Source: Hexactinellida sp. DTS-2022 (lineage: Eukaryota > Porifera > Hexactinellida). Taken from it: a DNA stretch of 64,000 nt. The translations under genes and the position numbers were made by a program. This document shows positions 38,110 through 48,309 of the stretch, piece by piece. The stretch is from NCBI GenBank assembly GCA_028753945.1, contig JAPNXP010000002.1, positions 1,178,001-1,242,000 on the forward strand, written 5' to 3'. The notes under the pieces were generated by a model. That model searched no databases. It had not been told where the DNA came from and saw nothing but the letters and a program-made list of their open reading frames with translations. Position 1 is the stretch's first letter. Each line of letters starts with the position of its first letter.

Positions 38110-38565
38110 AACTAAAATAGTCAAATACAATTCGAACTAACGCCTACATAGTCAAATTCTATTCGAACTAACGCCTACATAGTCAAATTCTATTCGAACT
38201 AACGCCTACATAGTCAAATTCTATTCGAACTAACGCCTACATAGTCAAATACGATTCGAACTAACGCCTACATTGTCAAATTCTATTCGAACTAACGCCT
38301 ACATAGTCAAATACGATTCGAACTAACGCCTACATAGTCAAATTCTATTCGAACTAACGCCTACATAGTCAAATTCTATTCGAACTAATGCCTACATTGT
38401 CAAATTCTATTCGAACTAACGCCTACATAGTCAAATTCTATTCGAACTAATGCCTACATTGTCAAATTCTATTCGAACTAACGCCTACATAGTCAAATTC
38501 TATTCGAACTAACGCCTACATACAGGATTCGAACTAACGCCTACATACAGATTCGAACTAATGCA
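38110..38565. repeat. Right iteron array of the RING MULE, 31-bp unit
   Basis: About fourteen units contain ATTCGAACTAACGCCTAC, inverted relative to the left array. The last two, with CATACAG, mirror the first two of the left arm. TTCGAA is palindromic in every unit. Confidence 0.9.
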
Positions 38566-38820
38566 GCGCCCCCACACATTCCTCGTTTGCCAGGGAAATG
38601 TATATTTCCTAAAATGAGCCATAACTCAAAAACTATCGATTTTATGTAAACTGGGGTAGTTCTGATCTATCCGGAATAGGTAACTTCCTATTCATTGATA
38701 ATACATAAATTATACTTAACTTCATTAACTTTTGAGATAATGAGATAATTATCAAATAATTTTTCTAAGCTAATTATCTCATTATCTCAAAAGTTAATGA
38801 AGTTAAGCATAATTTATGTA

Positions 38821-39006
38821 CAGTGGAGTCTCTGAATAACGGACACGTTGGGGGCATGGATTTTGTCCGTTGTAGAGAGATGTCCGCTTCTCGGAGTCTG
38901 GTCCTTAACTATTAAATGCATAAAAAATTATTTCCGTTCCACGAGGTCTGTCCGTTGTAGAGGGGTTGTCCGCTTCTCGGAGTGTCCGTTTTGGGAGACT
39001 CTACTG
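38821..39006. mobile_element. pogo-like MITE nested in the outer foldback element
   Basis: The ends CAGTGGAGTCTCTGAATAAC and GGAGACTCTACTG have TA on both sides (38819-38820 and 39007-39008). GTCCGTTGTAGAG motifs occur in the interior. The surrounding foldback reads continuously across the site when it is removed. Confidence 0.8.
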
Positions 39007-39375
39007 TATTATCAATGAATAGGAAATTACCTATTCCGGATAGATCAGAACTAGCCCAGTTTACATAAAATCGATAGTTTTTGAGTTATGGCTCATTTTA
39101 GGAAATATACATTTCCCTGGCAACCGAGGAATGTGTCAACATTCCATTTATAATTTCGATATATTTTATTCAACTAGTTATGGGTATCATCATATTCCAT
39201 TCTGAAGGATGCTATGTATACCTTGATACCAAGTTCCTATATAGTTATAGTGCATTTATGACGTCTATCATTACTAGTTATGGAGATAAATATAATTTAT
39301 CAATGGACTCTTATTTCCTACTATGATTCGGCAGCAGGTATAGCCGTATTATAGTAGGCCATGATGGAATACAGA

Positions 39376-39560
39376 CTTTTCGTGACAAGACTTTTCGTGA
39401 CGAGACATTTCGTGACGGACTTTTCGTGACACGACTTTTCGTGACAGGGACTTTTCGTGACAAGACTTTTCGTGACAGGGACTTTTCGTGACAAGACTTT
39501 TCGTGACAAGACTTTTCGTGACAGGGACTTTTCGTGACAAGACTTTTCGTGACAAGATGG
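39376..39560. repeat. Left iteron array of the intact MULE, 15-17 bp unit
   Basis: Units of ACTTTTCGTGAC are followed by AAG, AGGG, ACG or GG. Several overlapping open frames on the minus strand translate to repeated SRKV/CHEKS; they are artefacts of the array. Confidence 0.9.
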
Positions 39561-39708
39561 GTACTCTTTACACATGGATACATGTAATAATTTTATAATC
39601 GTGGGGTTACTGAATCAAGCTTACAATTTTCTATAAGTAGGGAGTTCAAATATTTATGGTGTATATCGTTAAATATATTATTTATTCGTTAACGTAAGAG
39701 TATTCGTT

Positions 39709-41415
39709 ATGAGTTATACTAAATGCCCGCCTACTGGTAACAATTCGCCAGAGAACGACCCTGTACATTACAATCCAATGCACTCAACATTAACAGACTA
39801 TGGTTCTAGTGACACATATGATTTACCTCCAGGTCCATTGTCAGTGTTTTCAGTTTCCCCTGAAGATGACGAAATCGTCAATTTATCGGATCCATTTTCG
39901 CCAGATCACTCTACACCTACTGTTTCACTTTCATGCGAATCTGTGGACGACGAAGATTACGATGAGTTAGATAGTTACATAGGTAATCCTACTCTTACTG
40001 AACTAGCGTTCTGTGAAACATCTAAGGGTGGATTGATGATGTTAGAAGGCGATTTTTCTTATTCTAAACACTGTGTTACCGGAGATGTTACACAATGGCA
40101 GTGTGTTCAGAGAGATTACTGCAAAGCAAGGTTGCACACAAGGGGAAATGAAGTAATAGCCAGAAAGAATATACATTCTCATGAGTGTAATCCTCATATA
40201 TTTTTCAACAGTCAGGCTAAAGCTGGAATGAAACGCAAAGCTTCTGAAAGTCAGGAAGCAACGCATTCAATCATGACAGCTTCTATTAGCGAATTGAATG
40301 ATCAATCTGCTGTTCATCTACCCAAAATCAATAGCCTGAAGAGAACTATAGTGAGAAGCAGAAGAAAAGCCGAGAATGTTCCGCCTGAACCATTATCACT
40401 ACATCATCTCTCTATACCACAAAGCTATACTAAAACAAAAAAGGACCAACAATTTTTGCTCTACGATTCTGGTGCGGAAAGTGGAAATCAGAGGATTGTA
40501 ATCTTCGGAACTCAGGCTAATGTGGAGTTACTCTCATCTGCAACTGTTTGGCTAGCTGATGGCACCTTTAAAACAGTGCCTAGCTTGTTTTATCAACTCT
40601 ACGTGATACATGCTTTGAAAGGAGGTCCTGATTTGATTTTCACCGGTCATATTTTTCCAAGTTTATACATATTGCTACCGAACAAGACCCAGCAAACATA
40701 TTCAAACATGTGGAATAAAGTACTTGATTTATGTCCAACCGCTTGCCCGACACATCTAATTGTGGATTTTGAAATTGCCTCGATTAATGCATTTTCACAA
40801 TACTTCCCAACTACGAAGGTTCAGGGCTGTTTTTTTCACCTATGCCAAAATGTCTGGCGTAAAGTTCAACATTTTGGACTAGCAGCAAGATATAAGCAAG
40901 ATGTCGAATTTGCAATAAAAGTGCGAATGCTACCTGCACTCGCGTTTGCAACTCCTACTGACATACCCGAACTTTTCAACAACCTTTTCTTGCAACTACC
41001 TGTGGAAGCTTACGATCTGGCACTATACTTTGAAGCGACTTATATTGGTAGACATATCGCTAATTCCCCCCTTTTGTCATCACCATTATTTCCAATGGAA
41101 ATGTGGAACAACCACTTCATGGTTCAGCATGGGTTACCAAGGACAAATAATGCAGTTGAGGCATGGCACCGCTCATTTGCTTGTCACATGTCTTGTCACC
41201 ATCCTTCTGTATGGCGTTTTCTAACCATACTTAAGAGAGAACAGGGGTTGGTTGAAGTAAAACAGGCGTTTTATATAAGTGGGCGCAATCCATCGAAACG
41301 CAGAAATTTTGAAGATAGAGAAAAAGCGTTAGAAAATTTAGTTGAGAGCTATTTACTGCGGCCAAAGTTTGAGTTCTTAAGGGGAGTTTCCTATCATTTT
41401 ACTTTTCATGATTGA
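39709..41415 (+). CDS. MULE transposase (568 aa, DDE, FLYWCH-like N-terminus), apparently intact
   Basis: It is predicted to excise and insert its element in the nucleus. The single uninterrupted frame starts at the first ATG past the left arm. Residues 1-95 are acidic and Ser/Pro-rich. Residues about 100-165 form a FLYWCH-like zinc finger (WQCVQRDYCKARLHTRG, then HSHEC). The catalytic core shows WLADGTFKTVP (D284), LIVDFEIAS (D353), GCFFHLCQNVWRK and RTNNAVEAWHRSF (E484), matching the Mutator DDE pattern with its C-x-H between the second D and the E. It lacks the RING finger of the neighbouring MULE and ends FTFHD. It lies on the plus strand between inverted iteron arms. No intron is needed. 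Confidence 0.9.
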   Translation: MSYTKCPPTGNNSPENDPVHYNPMHSTLTDYGSSDTYDLPPGPLSVFSVSPEDDEIVNLSDPFSPDHSTPTVSLSCESVDDEDYDELDSYIGNPTLTELAFCETSKGGLMMLEGDFSYSKHCVTGDVTQWQCVQRDYCKARLHTRGNEVIARKNIHSHECNPHIFFNSQAKAGMKRKASESQEATHSIMTASISELNDQSAVHLPKINSLKRTIVRSRRKAENVPPEPLSLHHLSIPQSYTKTKKDQQFLLYDSGAESGNQRIVIFGTQANVELLSSATVWLADGTFKTVPSLFYQLYVIHALKGGPDLIFTGHIFPSLYILLPNKTQQTYSNMWNKVLDLCPTACPTHLIVDFEIASINAFSQYFPTTKVQGCFFHLCQNVWRKVQHFGLAARYKQDVEFAIKVRMLPALAFATPTDIPELFNNLFLQLPVEAYDLALYFEATYIGRHIANSPLLSSPLFPMEMWNNHFMVQHGLPRTNNAVEAWHRSFACHMSCHHPSVWRFLTILKREQGLVEVKQAFYISGRNPSKRRNFEDREKALENLVESYLLRPKFEFLRGVSYHFTFHD

Positions 41416-41579
41416 AGAGTTCCTTACGTAGGGATAATTATTTATATTTCTTTTAGCAAGGGTTAGAAATATTTACAAATAATATCACTTATATTTTATG
41501 TTCACAATAAAATCATCATGACTTTGTCTTACATCTCTTGTTATATAAGCTTGATTCATTAACCACAACAATTATAGAA

Positions 41580-41713
41580 CAGGGCCGTAGCAAGAGATCT
41601 GCGGTCCGGAAATTGCCGGAACAGTTATATATTAAACAATGTTAATTATATTGTTGAAGGGCAGCTATACTGATGATGGCCGGAAGTGTTTTCATGAACT
41701 TGATACGGCCATG
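41580..41713. mobile_element. Short hAT-like MITE downstream of the intact transposase
   Basis: The ends CAGGGCCGTAGCA and TGATACGGCCATG are inverted relatives. TAGAA occurs on both sides. The flank match is short, so the boundaries are tentative. Confidence 0.45.
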
Positions 41714-41735
41714 TAGAATATTAAATTATTACATG

Positions 41736-42261
41736 GATATGTTGCAGTCCAAGTGCGTTTCAACGCCAAACGCGTTTGGCGCATTTTAATTCAGCCAAAC
41801 GCGTTTGGCGTGTTTATATACGCCATTCGCGTTTCTAACATTATTTCTTTATATTTGGTGTTATTTCATTCAAATTTTGTTCAACAATACAATAATTTTG
41901 AATTATTCGGAATTATATTTCCCTCTAAGGCGAGGGACATATTGTTCAATTACTTAGTTTTGAACGTGAAATGTTTTTAATTCACAATGGTTTTAAATAT
42001 TTAGTATAAGTCGCAATGGTATTATTTTAGTACAGAGATTAAAATTAACAGTAAATATTGTAGAACAGATATTTGAATATTAATTAGATACATACTCTGT
42101 TTGTGAATAATCTAATTAGCATTATTAATTAAATGACACCAAATATAAAGAAATAATGTTAGAAACGCGAATGGCGTATATAAACACGCCAAACGCGTTT
42201 GGCTGAATTAAAATGCGCCAAACGCGTTTGGCGTTGAAACGCACTTGGACTGCAACATATC
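41736..42261. mobile_element. Foldback MITE in the right arm of the intact MULE
   Basis: The arms carry GATATGTTGCAGTCCAAGTG and its complement, then repeated CCAAACGCGTTTGG palindromes and GTTTATATACGCCATTCGCG, continuing to about 41865 and from about 42130. It separates the iteron array from the body of the MULE on the right side only; the left arm lacks it. CATG occurs at both junctions. No coding frame is present. Confidence 0.75.
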
Positions 42262-42287
42262 CATGTGTAAAGAGTACCCATCTTGTC

Positions 42288-42463
42288 ACGAAAATTCTTG
42301 TCACGAAAAGTCCCTGTCACGAAAAGTCTTGTCACGAAAAGTCCCTGTCACGAAAAGTCTTGTCACGAAAAGTCCCTGTAACGAAAAGTCGTGTCACGAA
42401 AAGTCGTGTCACGAAAAGTCCGTCACGAAATGTCTCGTCACGAAAAGTCTTGTCACGAAAAGT
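42288..42463. repeat. Right iteron array of the intact MULE
   Basis: Inverted copies of the left-arm unit (GTCACGAAAAGT) with one GTAACGAAAAG variant. The unit order mirrors 39376-39560, with one local rearrangement. Confidence 0.9.
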
Positions 42464-42482
42464 CTGTATCCCGGCCATGATG

Positions 42483-42816
42483 TATGTTATGTCGATTTTA
42501 TCAAATAGTCGATTTTGTAAAATCAACATGCAAACTTAAGTTTAATCTGTAAAATAGTTGATTTTATAAAACCGACATTTTTAATTAGTTGATTTTGTAA
42601 AATCACCCTGGTATATTTTTCATTCTAGTAAAAATTTCATTTTGGTAAAAAAATCTTCATACAAGTCGGTATATACTTGGATAAAGCGAATTCTGAACAA
42701 AATGCAATAAAACCTAGGCTTATCCGAATAATATAGCCAAAGTCGAACACTTGTTTAGTTCCGTTCATTCATGTTGATTTTGTAAAATCAACATTTGCCA
42801 AAATCGACATAACATA
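42483..42816. mobile_element. MITE with TATGTTATGTCGATTTT inverted ends
   Basis: TATGTTATGTCGATTTT at the left mirrors AAAATCGACATAACATA at the right. Internal GATTTTGTAAAATCAAC hairpins recur. The left end overlaps the ATGTATG flank of the outer foldback element, so insertion order is unclear. Confidence 0.55.
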
Positions 42817-42902
42817 TAATACATAGCATAGGCGTAGCACGCGGCCCGGCTGATCCTGCCATGGCCGGACCAGTTTTAATTTGCTGTGACTATATTATAT
42901 AC

Positions 42903-43081
42903 CAGGGGCGTCGCACGGCTCTGAAAAGTCTCCGGTCCAACAGTTAAAGTGGTCCGGCCAAAGCCGGACCTGCCGGACCGCGTGCTACGCCTGTGTATAC
43001 GTAAGAGGGTCCAGCTTTGGCCGGACCACTTTGAACTGTTTCGTCGGAGACATCCAGATCCGTGCTACGCCTACGCCCCTG
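42903..43081. mobile_element. Short hAT-like MITE
   Basis: The ends CAGGGGCGTCGCACG and CGTGCTACGCCTACGCCCCTG-type sequence are inverted relatives. The interior repeats GGTCCGGCC in both orientations. A related GGCGTAGCACGCGGCC stretch lies just outside at 42831. No TSD was read. Confidence 0.5.
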
Positions 43082-44700
43082 CATAGATTACACCAGACGC
43101 CCCACATTTTTGCACATAACACAATATACGGTAGGCAGGGAGTATAATCTGTCCTAGCATAGGAAATACCCCCGGGTATAATCTAGGCTAGATTATACCC
43201 CGGTATATTTGAGCAGAGATGTATAATCTGGGCTGTTACACCGAGTTATTAAGCTAATCAGTTACCCGGGTATCAAATAGCAATCAAAATTTAGGAACCG
43301 GTTATTAGCCGAGTGTGAGAACCGGTTTCACCACTATTGTTAAGTATATACTTTTAAATTGTTTGGCAGCCAGCTAAAGCCACTCAAATTATAATTTGGT
43401 GGATATTAACCAACTTTTTAACTTTTTATCATAAAATTAAAGTATTTCAAATAAATTATTTCAATTCATCTACTACTTTACAAGTTGTATGTACTTTTAT
43501 AATTCATGTTGTACGTATTTATATTACATGTTGTACGTACTTTTTAATATGTATGCTCATAGGCGCAAACTTTTGACCTGTAGCCAAAAGTTCCAGTGGT
43601 GCACCTCAATACAAAGTACATGTGGACCTAGCACCACCAGCACTTCTATCGCTGAGTATCGGTGGTGCACTTGCACCACCTGTACCACCATGGGCGCCGA
43701 AACTCTCCAACACTAGGGGGTGTGACGTAATATTCAAATGTAAAAGTTCAAAAAACTATACTTATGGGGAATTGAATCAATGTTGGACGGGTATAATTGT
43801 ATAGATATATACATCATCCACTGATATTTATACAAACTCACTATGGAAGCATTAATTTCCTATTTTTCTTCCCGGACTGCTCCTCGACCAGGGGGGATGA
43901 CAGCTTCCCTGACCCCCCCCCCCCCTTCGGCACATATGTGTACCACCGTACTTTTTGCGCCTTGTGTATGCTATTTAAAAAATACTTTTATTGTTACACT
44001 CAAAATAGAACAACACTTAAACACAACACGATAATTCATTATTTACAGTCGTTACAGAAATAATATTCAGGCAATGCGCCCTTCGTCTTGATGCCAACGC
44101 AGCTCCAATTATATGAATCTTCACACTGATGACAAGATTGGAAACTGATCCACGCATACTTCCTCCTGCTAGGAATTGGACATTCGGCGGGGAGAACATC
44201 TGATGCTGAGCCGAATATATCAGAAGCATAAATCGCTTTGTCCCTGCTCTTTCTGGGAGATTCGGCTAATTTCGTTGGGAAACAAGCTGCCGCCTTAGAC
44301 GTTTTTGAGTTTCACGTACCCTACGAATTCTGGGTTGGTTCCTGAGTCAACCCAAGATCATTCATGAGCGCGGAGGAGAGCTGCGATCTTGCATTGAAAG
44401 ACAATACTGCTCGAGCCGTACTTGCAACGAGTTACTTATGTCCATCTCTCTTGGATTTTATACCTACAGTTATAACTAATTCATAGGTTTATCAATCGGG
44501 GTGCTCAGGGTGCTCGAGCTCCCCCCTAAGCTTAGCTTAGTAAATAATGTCAGTTATGAACAATTAATCAATATAAAGTATCTCATACTTTCCAACCTAT
44601 AGCAAGTCTTTGGCGGGACGGAGGATGAATTTTGGCGGGACATAAGGAAGTTTGGCGGGACAAAGAACATTAGTACATAAATAAGGTGAAGTAGTATTTA
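43082..44700. other. Intergenic DNA with a CCCGGG palindromic segment
   Basis: 43140-43250 repeats TATAATCTGTCCTAG, CCCCCGGGTATAATC and GATTATACCCC, related to 32748-32830. TGGTGCAC motifs occur at 43600-43690, a run of C with GGGGGGATGACAG at 43890-43925, and GGCGGGAC repeats at 44614-44660. The small open frames in 43489-44229 overlap on both strands and show no domain. Confidence 0.4.
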
Positions 44701-44727
44701 CTATTACTAGTTAATAAAATCCAAAAT

Positions 44728-44852
44728 CGCAGCCTGTGCCGACGCATGTTCCTTTGGTCACAAGTTTGGTGGAACTATATATTTTGTTGGTGGTTTATTG
44801 ATAGTGCCTCCAATGGAACATGCTGTCGGCACAGGCTGCAATTTTGGATTTT
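44728..44852. repeat. Hairpin repeat with GTGCCGACGCATGTTCC arms
   Basis: CCTGTGCCGACGCATGTTCC pairs with GGAACATGCTGTCGGCACAGG around a loop of about 60 bp. A second copy with the same arms lies at 46203-46317, at the head of the duplicated block. Confidence 0.7.
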
Positions 44853-46160
44853 TTCGCCAAGTCATCATCACTATAAAGGTGTTAAATTATTTCAGAAAGG
44901 TGTTTCAGAAGGCAACGAACCTTAGAGTGGTGGAAGTTTCCATTGACCTCACTTCATTTGAGAGATATTCAAGTTTCAGTAGAATATAATGTGCTGAGTC
45001 AGCATTTTTTAGGTGCGTGTTGGGTATTCACCCAACTCCAACCAACCCATGCGAATTATTTAATTCACAAAATTGTAAAATACATTTTTTTGACGATGTC
45101 ATCATCACCTCAAGGTGTCAAGACTCACTTGTATAGGTGGTACCTGGCATAAGGACCAATTGATAAATTGAAAGTTTATTTCTATCTTGTATCATCTCTG
45201 AGATTAATGAAATTTAGCTAATTAGTATAAATATATAATTAATTTATTAATTATTTAACACCATTATTATATACAGCAAAATAAATTAAGTTCAATTATT
45301 TGCAATTATTATTAATTTAAATTGAATTTCACTATAATATTTGAATTCCACGCACTCGATAACCCCAATAATCTAATTGGAAGCGTCTCTATAAGTTAAA
45401 CACAGAATTAATCAATTATAATTAATTACGTCAGTATATTAACACTACAATAATATTCTCGCAGAAGTAAATATAATCACATAATCTGTCGTTGTTATGG
45501 AACAGAGTTGGAATCGGGTCCACTTTTCAGAACCCGACCCGACCCGAACCCGACGAGCTTCAACCCGAACCCGACCCGAACCCGATTCTAAATCCGAATC
45601 TTAACCCGAACCCGAAGTGTATATAAGTGTAGATATTAACTGATCAACTTCGAACCCGAACCCGACCCGAACCCGATTCTAAATCCAAATCTTAACCCGA
45701 ACCCGACCCGAACCCGACCCGAACCCGACCCGACCCGAGAAACCCGAACCCGATTCCAACTCTGTTATGGAATGTAAAATCTCGGTTTAAAATAGGAAAA
45801 TAGAAGCCTACTCGATCTCACAAGTTGAATCAATATAATAATCACCAGTTGAAACAATAGAATTAAATTTAACACTTTCAAATGATCTGAAGTGTTAGTA
45901 ATTAAAGGAAATTAGCAACTCAATTGTGGCACAAACGAAGCGCAATTTGAAAATCCTTGCACTGTGACAAGGTGTAGAATAAAATTATCTATGGAATGCA
46001 TATAAATTGAATATTCGCGCACTATTTATTGTTCCTTTTCAAACATAAAACAGGTGTAAAAATGTGTCAAAAAAAAATGTTATAAAAAATCGTGATCCCA
46101 GGTGCACATCTGTAACCTATGAGACACCTGTCCTGAAAATTTCAGTTCTTAGTTAATAAA
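44850..46160. repeat. Directly duplicated ~1.04-kb block, copy 1, with a hAT MITE insertion
   Basis: From GTCATCATCACTATAAAGG to TCAGTTCTTAGTTAAT the sequence repeats at 46320-48160 in the same orientation. Without its 270-bp insertion (262-bp element plus one TSD copy) the length is about 1.04 kb. Local open frames are short and not conserved between copies, so it is not coding. Confidence 0.75.
45503..45764. mobile_element. hAT-like MITE made of CCCGAA hexamer repeats, perfect 8-bp TSD
   Basis: The ends CAGAGTTGGAATCGGGT and ACCCGATTCCAACTCTG lie between perfect TTATGGAA copies (45495-45502 and 45765-45772). The interior is an ACCCGA/ACCCGACCCGA array with a short unique centre. Copy 2 of the host block retains an empty site near 46965. 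Confidence 0.9.
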
Positions 46161-46202
46161 ACTCCGTTCTGTGGAGAATCTACGGACCAATAATAATAAA
46201 AA

Positions 46203-46317
46203 ATCCAAAATTGCAGCTGTGCCGACGCATGTTCCTTTGGTGGCACGATATTAAGGTGGTGGTTTATTGATAGTGCCTCCAAAGGAACATGCAGTCGGCA
46301 CAGCTGCAATTTTGGAT
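46203..46317. repeat. Hairpin repeat, second copy
   Basis: TCCAAAATTGCAGCTGTGCC pairs with GGCACAGCTGCAATTTTGGA. The arms match 44728-44852, while the loop differs. Confidence 0.7.
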
Positions 46318-46319
46318 TT

Positions 46320-48160
46320 TTTTTCCGCCATGTCATCATCACTATGAAGGTGTTAAATTATTTCAGAAAGGTGTTTCAAAAGGCAACGACCCTTAGTGAG
46401 TTGGAAGTTTCGTTTTAGCTCACTTCATTTCAAAGATATTCAAGTTTCAGTAGAATATAATAAGTGATGAGTCAGCATTTTTTATGTGCGTGTTGGGTGA
46501 TCACCCAACACCAACCAACCCACTCGAAATATAGAATTCACAAAATTGTAAAAACCCATTTTTTACGATGTCATCATCACCTCAAGGTGTCAAGACCCAT
46601 TTGTAGAGGTGTTATGTGGCATAAGGATCAGTTGATAAATTTGAAATTTCTTTCTATCTTCTATAATCTCGGAGTTTTATGATACTTAATTAATTAGTAT
46701 AAATAATTATTGATAATATTTATAATTTAACACCAATTTCAATGTCAACTTACATTTAAAAAGTTAAATTATTTTGTCATAAATAATTAATTAATTAATT
46801 TGGCTATCAAATTTCCATTCCGCATGCTCGATAACCCCTAATACACAAATTGGAAGCATCTATTTAAGTCCTAGTATATCACTGAATTAATTTTAATTAA
46901 TTACGTCAGTATATTTATAGGGCAGCAGTATTCCTGCAGTAAATATAATCACATAATCTGTCGTTGTTAAGGAATATATAATCTTAATTGTCAATTAGAA
47001 AATAGAAGCCTACTCGATCTCACAAGTTGAATCAATATTATAATAACGAGTTGAAACATGGCCTACTTAATATACGGCTAGATATGTCACCGAGAAGGCC
47101 ATAAAACGAGAAGGCCAGTTTCTAATTTTCATTTTAGGATAAACTATGCCTCCTATTGTTGTTATTTGGGTTGTATATGGGGTAATCAACCATTGCGAGT
47201 CCATTAGAACCACTTTTGAGAATATCAGATTTGTGGTTAAGCTGTTTAGGCGCAATTTAATGATGACGGTAACAATTTATGGTAAATGAAAAAAAATTCA
47301 AATATCATAAATTTCAGGTTCTTCCTATTTTCTAATAATTTTATAATAGGAATACTAATATAGGGATATATTTCATACCCCAAAGACCACTAAATGACAA
47401 AATAGCGACATTCTAAATTTTTTGAAAAATTATAAAGCAACCACATGCTAAAATACAAGTAGTATCCGAATTAAAACTTACTATTTTCGTACATAAAAGT
47501 ATATAATTGCTGGTTTATATATATTCATTATAATTATATATTCGGAAAATGTATTCTAAGTATATTAGCAAATTATTTTCATTTTCTCGCAGTTCTTTAG
47601 ACTCGAATTTTATGTTTTTGTATATTTGTGGTGTCATCATTAAATGGCGCCTAAATAGCTTAACCACAAATCTTAGATTCTCAAAAGTGGTTCCATTGGA
47701 CTCGCAATGGTTGATTACCCCATATACAACCCAAATAACAACAATAGGAGGCATAGTTTATCCTAAAATGAAAATTAGAAACTGGCCTTCTCGTTTTATG
47801 GCCTTCTCGGTGACATATCTAGCCGTATATTAAGTAGGCCATGGTTGAAACAATAGAGTTTGAATTGACACTTTCAATTGAAATGAAGTGTTAGTAAACA
47901 AAGGAAACTTGCAGCTCAATTGTGGCACAAACGAAACCCAATTTAAAAATTCGTGCACTGTGAAAAGGTGTAGAATTTAATTCTCTATCGAATGCATATA
48001 AATTTAATTTTCGGGTACTACTATTTATTGTTCCTGTTGTAACATTAAACAGGTGTAAAAATGTGTCCAAAAAAATGTGATAAAAAATCGTGACCCCAGG
48101 TGCACATTTGTAACCCATCAGACACCTGTCCTGAAAATTTCAGTTCTTAGTTAATCAACC
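46320..48160. repeat. Directly duplicated ~1.04-kb block, copy 2, with a foldback insertion
   Basis: Same order as copy 1, including GTGTTAAATTATTTCAGAAAG, TCGATCTCACAAGTTGAATC and GACACCTGTCCTGAAAATTT. The uninterrupted copy 1 shows the empty site AGTTGAAACAATAG for the insertion at 47057-47843. Confidence 0.75.
47057..47843. mobile_element. Foldback element with CATGGCC ends and 7-bp TSD
   Basis: CATGGCCTACTTAATATACG and its complement form the ends. The arms reach about 47270 and start again near 47630, with TTGTTGTTATTTGGGTTG among the shared motifs. The perfect GTTGAAA lies at 47050-47056 and 47844-47850. The ends resemble those of the outer element at 33159. The open frames on both strands inside mirror each other because of the palindrome. 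Confidence 0.85.
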
Positions 48161-48309
48161 ACAGCAAAAAATTATGGTCTCAGCATATCCATTGTTTCAC
48201 TGTAGAACACTTATACATACATGATGATAACATCGTCTCGTGAATTTCGATTTTACAAATATTTTTGAGATATTTGATTTTTTAGATTTCGCTAATGTTA
48301 AATACCCAA

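Larger units (their letters stand above)
34691..38572 (+). mobile_element. Mutator-like element (MULE) with 31-bp iteron TIRs and a RING-fused transposase, decayed
   Basis: The outer ends are GGGGTGTATGCATTAG and CTAATGCAGCGCCCC. Flanking repeats are GACACATTC (34682-34690) and CACACATTC (38573-38581), a 9-bp TSD with one mismatch, or 8 perfect bases. The related palindrome at 54.6 kb shows the unbroken target GACACATTCCTCG. Both arms are arrays of a 31-bp unit in opposite orientation. The single gene inside has an in-frame stop and two transposon insertions, so this copy is not autonomous. Confidence 0.85.
39366..42472 (+). mobile_element. Mutator-like element with intact transposase and perfect 9-bp TSD
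   Basis: The ends GGAATACAGACTTTTCG and CGAAAAGTCTGTATCCC are inverted repeats. The perfect direct repeat GGCCATGAT lies at 39357-39365 and 42473-42481. The two ~210-bp arms are arrays of a TTTTCGTGAC unit and agree closely apart from unit order, ending at a shared GGGTACTCTTTACACATGG. It encodes one full-length DDE transposase, so this copy may be young and possibly autonomous. It inserted in the right terminus of the outer foldback element. Confidence 0.9.
33159..42479. mobile_element. Outer foldback transposon hosting a stack of nested elements
   Basis: Inverted arms run inward from CATGGCCTACTATAATACGG (33159) and from its complement ending GGCCATG. That right end now appears twice because a MULE inserted there and duplicated it (39357-39363 and 42473-42479). 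The 7-bp repeat ATGTATG flanks the whole at 33152-33158 and 42480-42486. The arms (CCATAACTAGTAATGATAG and beyond) are shared with the foldback at 54239-55014. Without insertions it would be about 1 kb, palindromic and non-coding. Confidence 0.75.

Noticed and set aside
39311-39583. Three overlapping minus-strand open frames encoding SRKV/CHEKS repeats
   Set aside because: They are translations of the 15-17 bp iteron array in three frames. The mirror array at 42245-42539 gives the same artefact.
45530-45760. Internal telomeric repeat tract
   Set aside because: The ACCCGA array lies inside a MITE with clean TIRs and an 8-bp TSD, so it is a transposon body.
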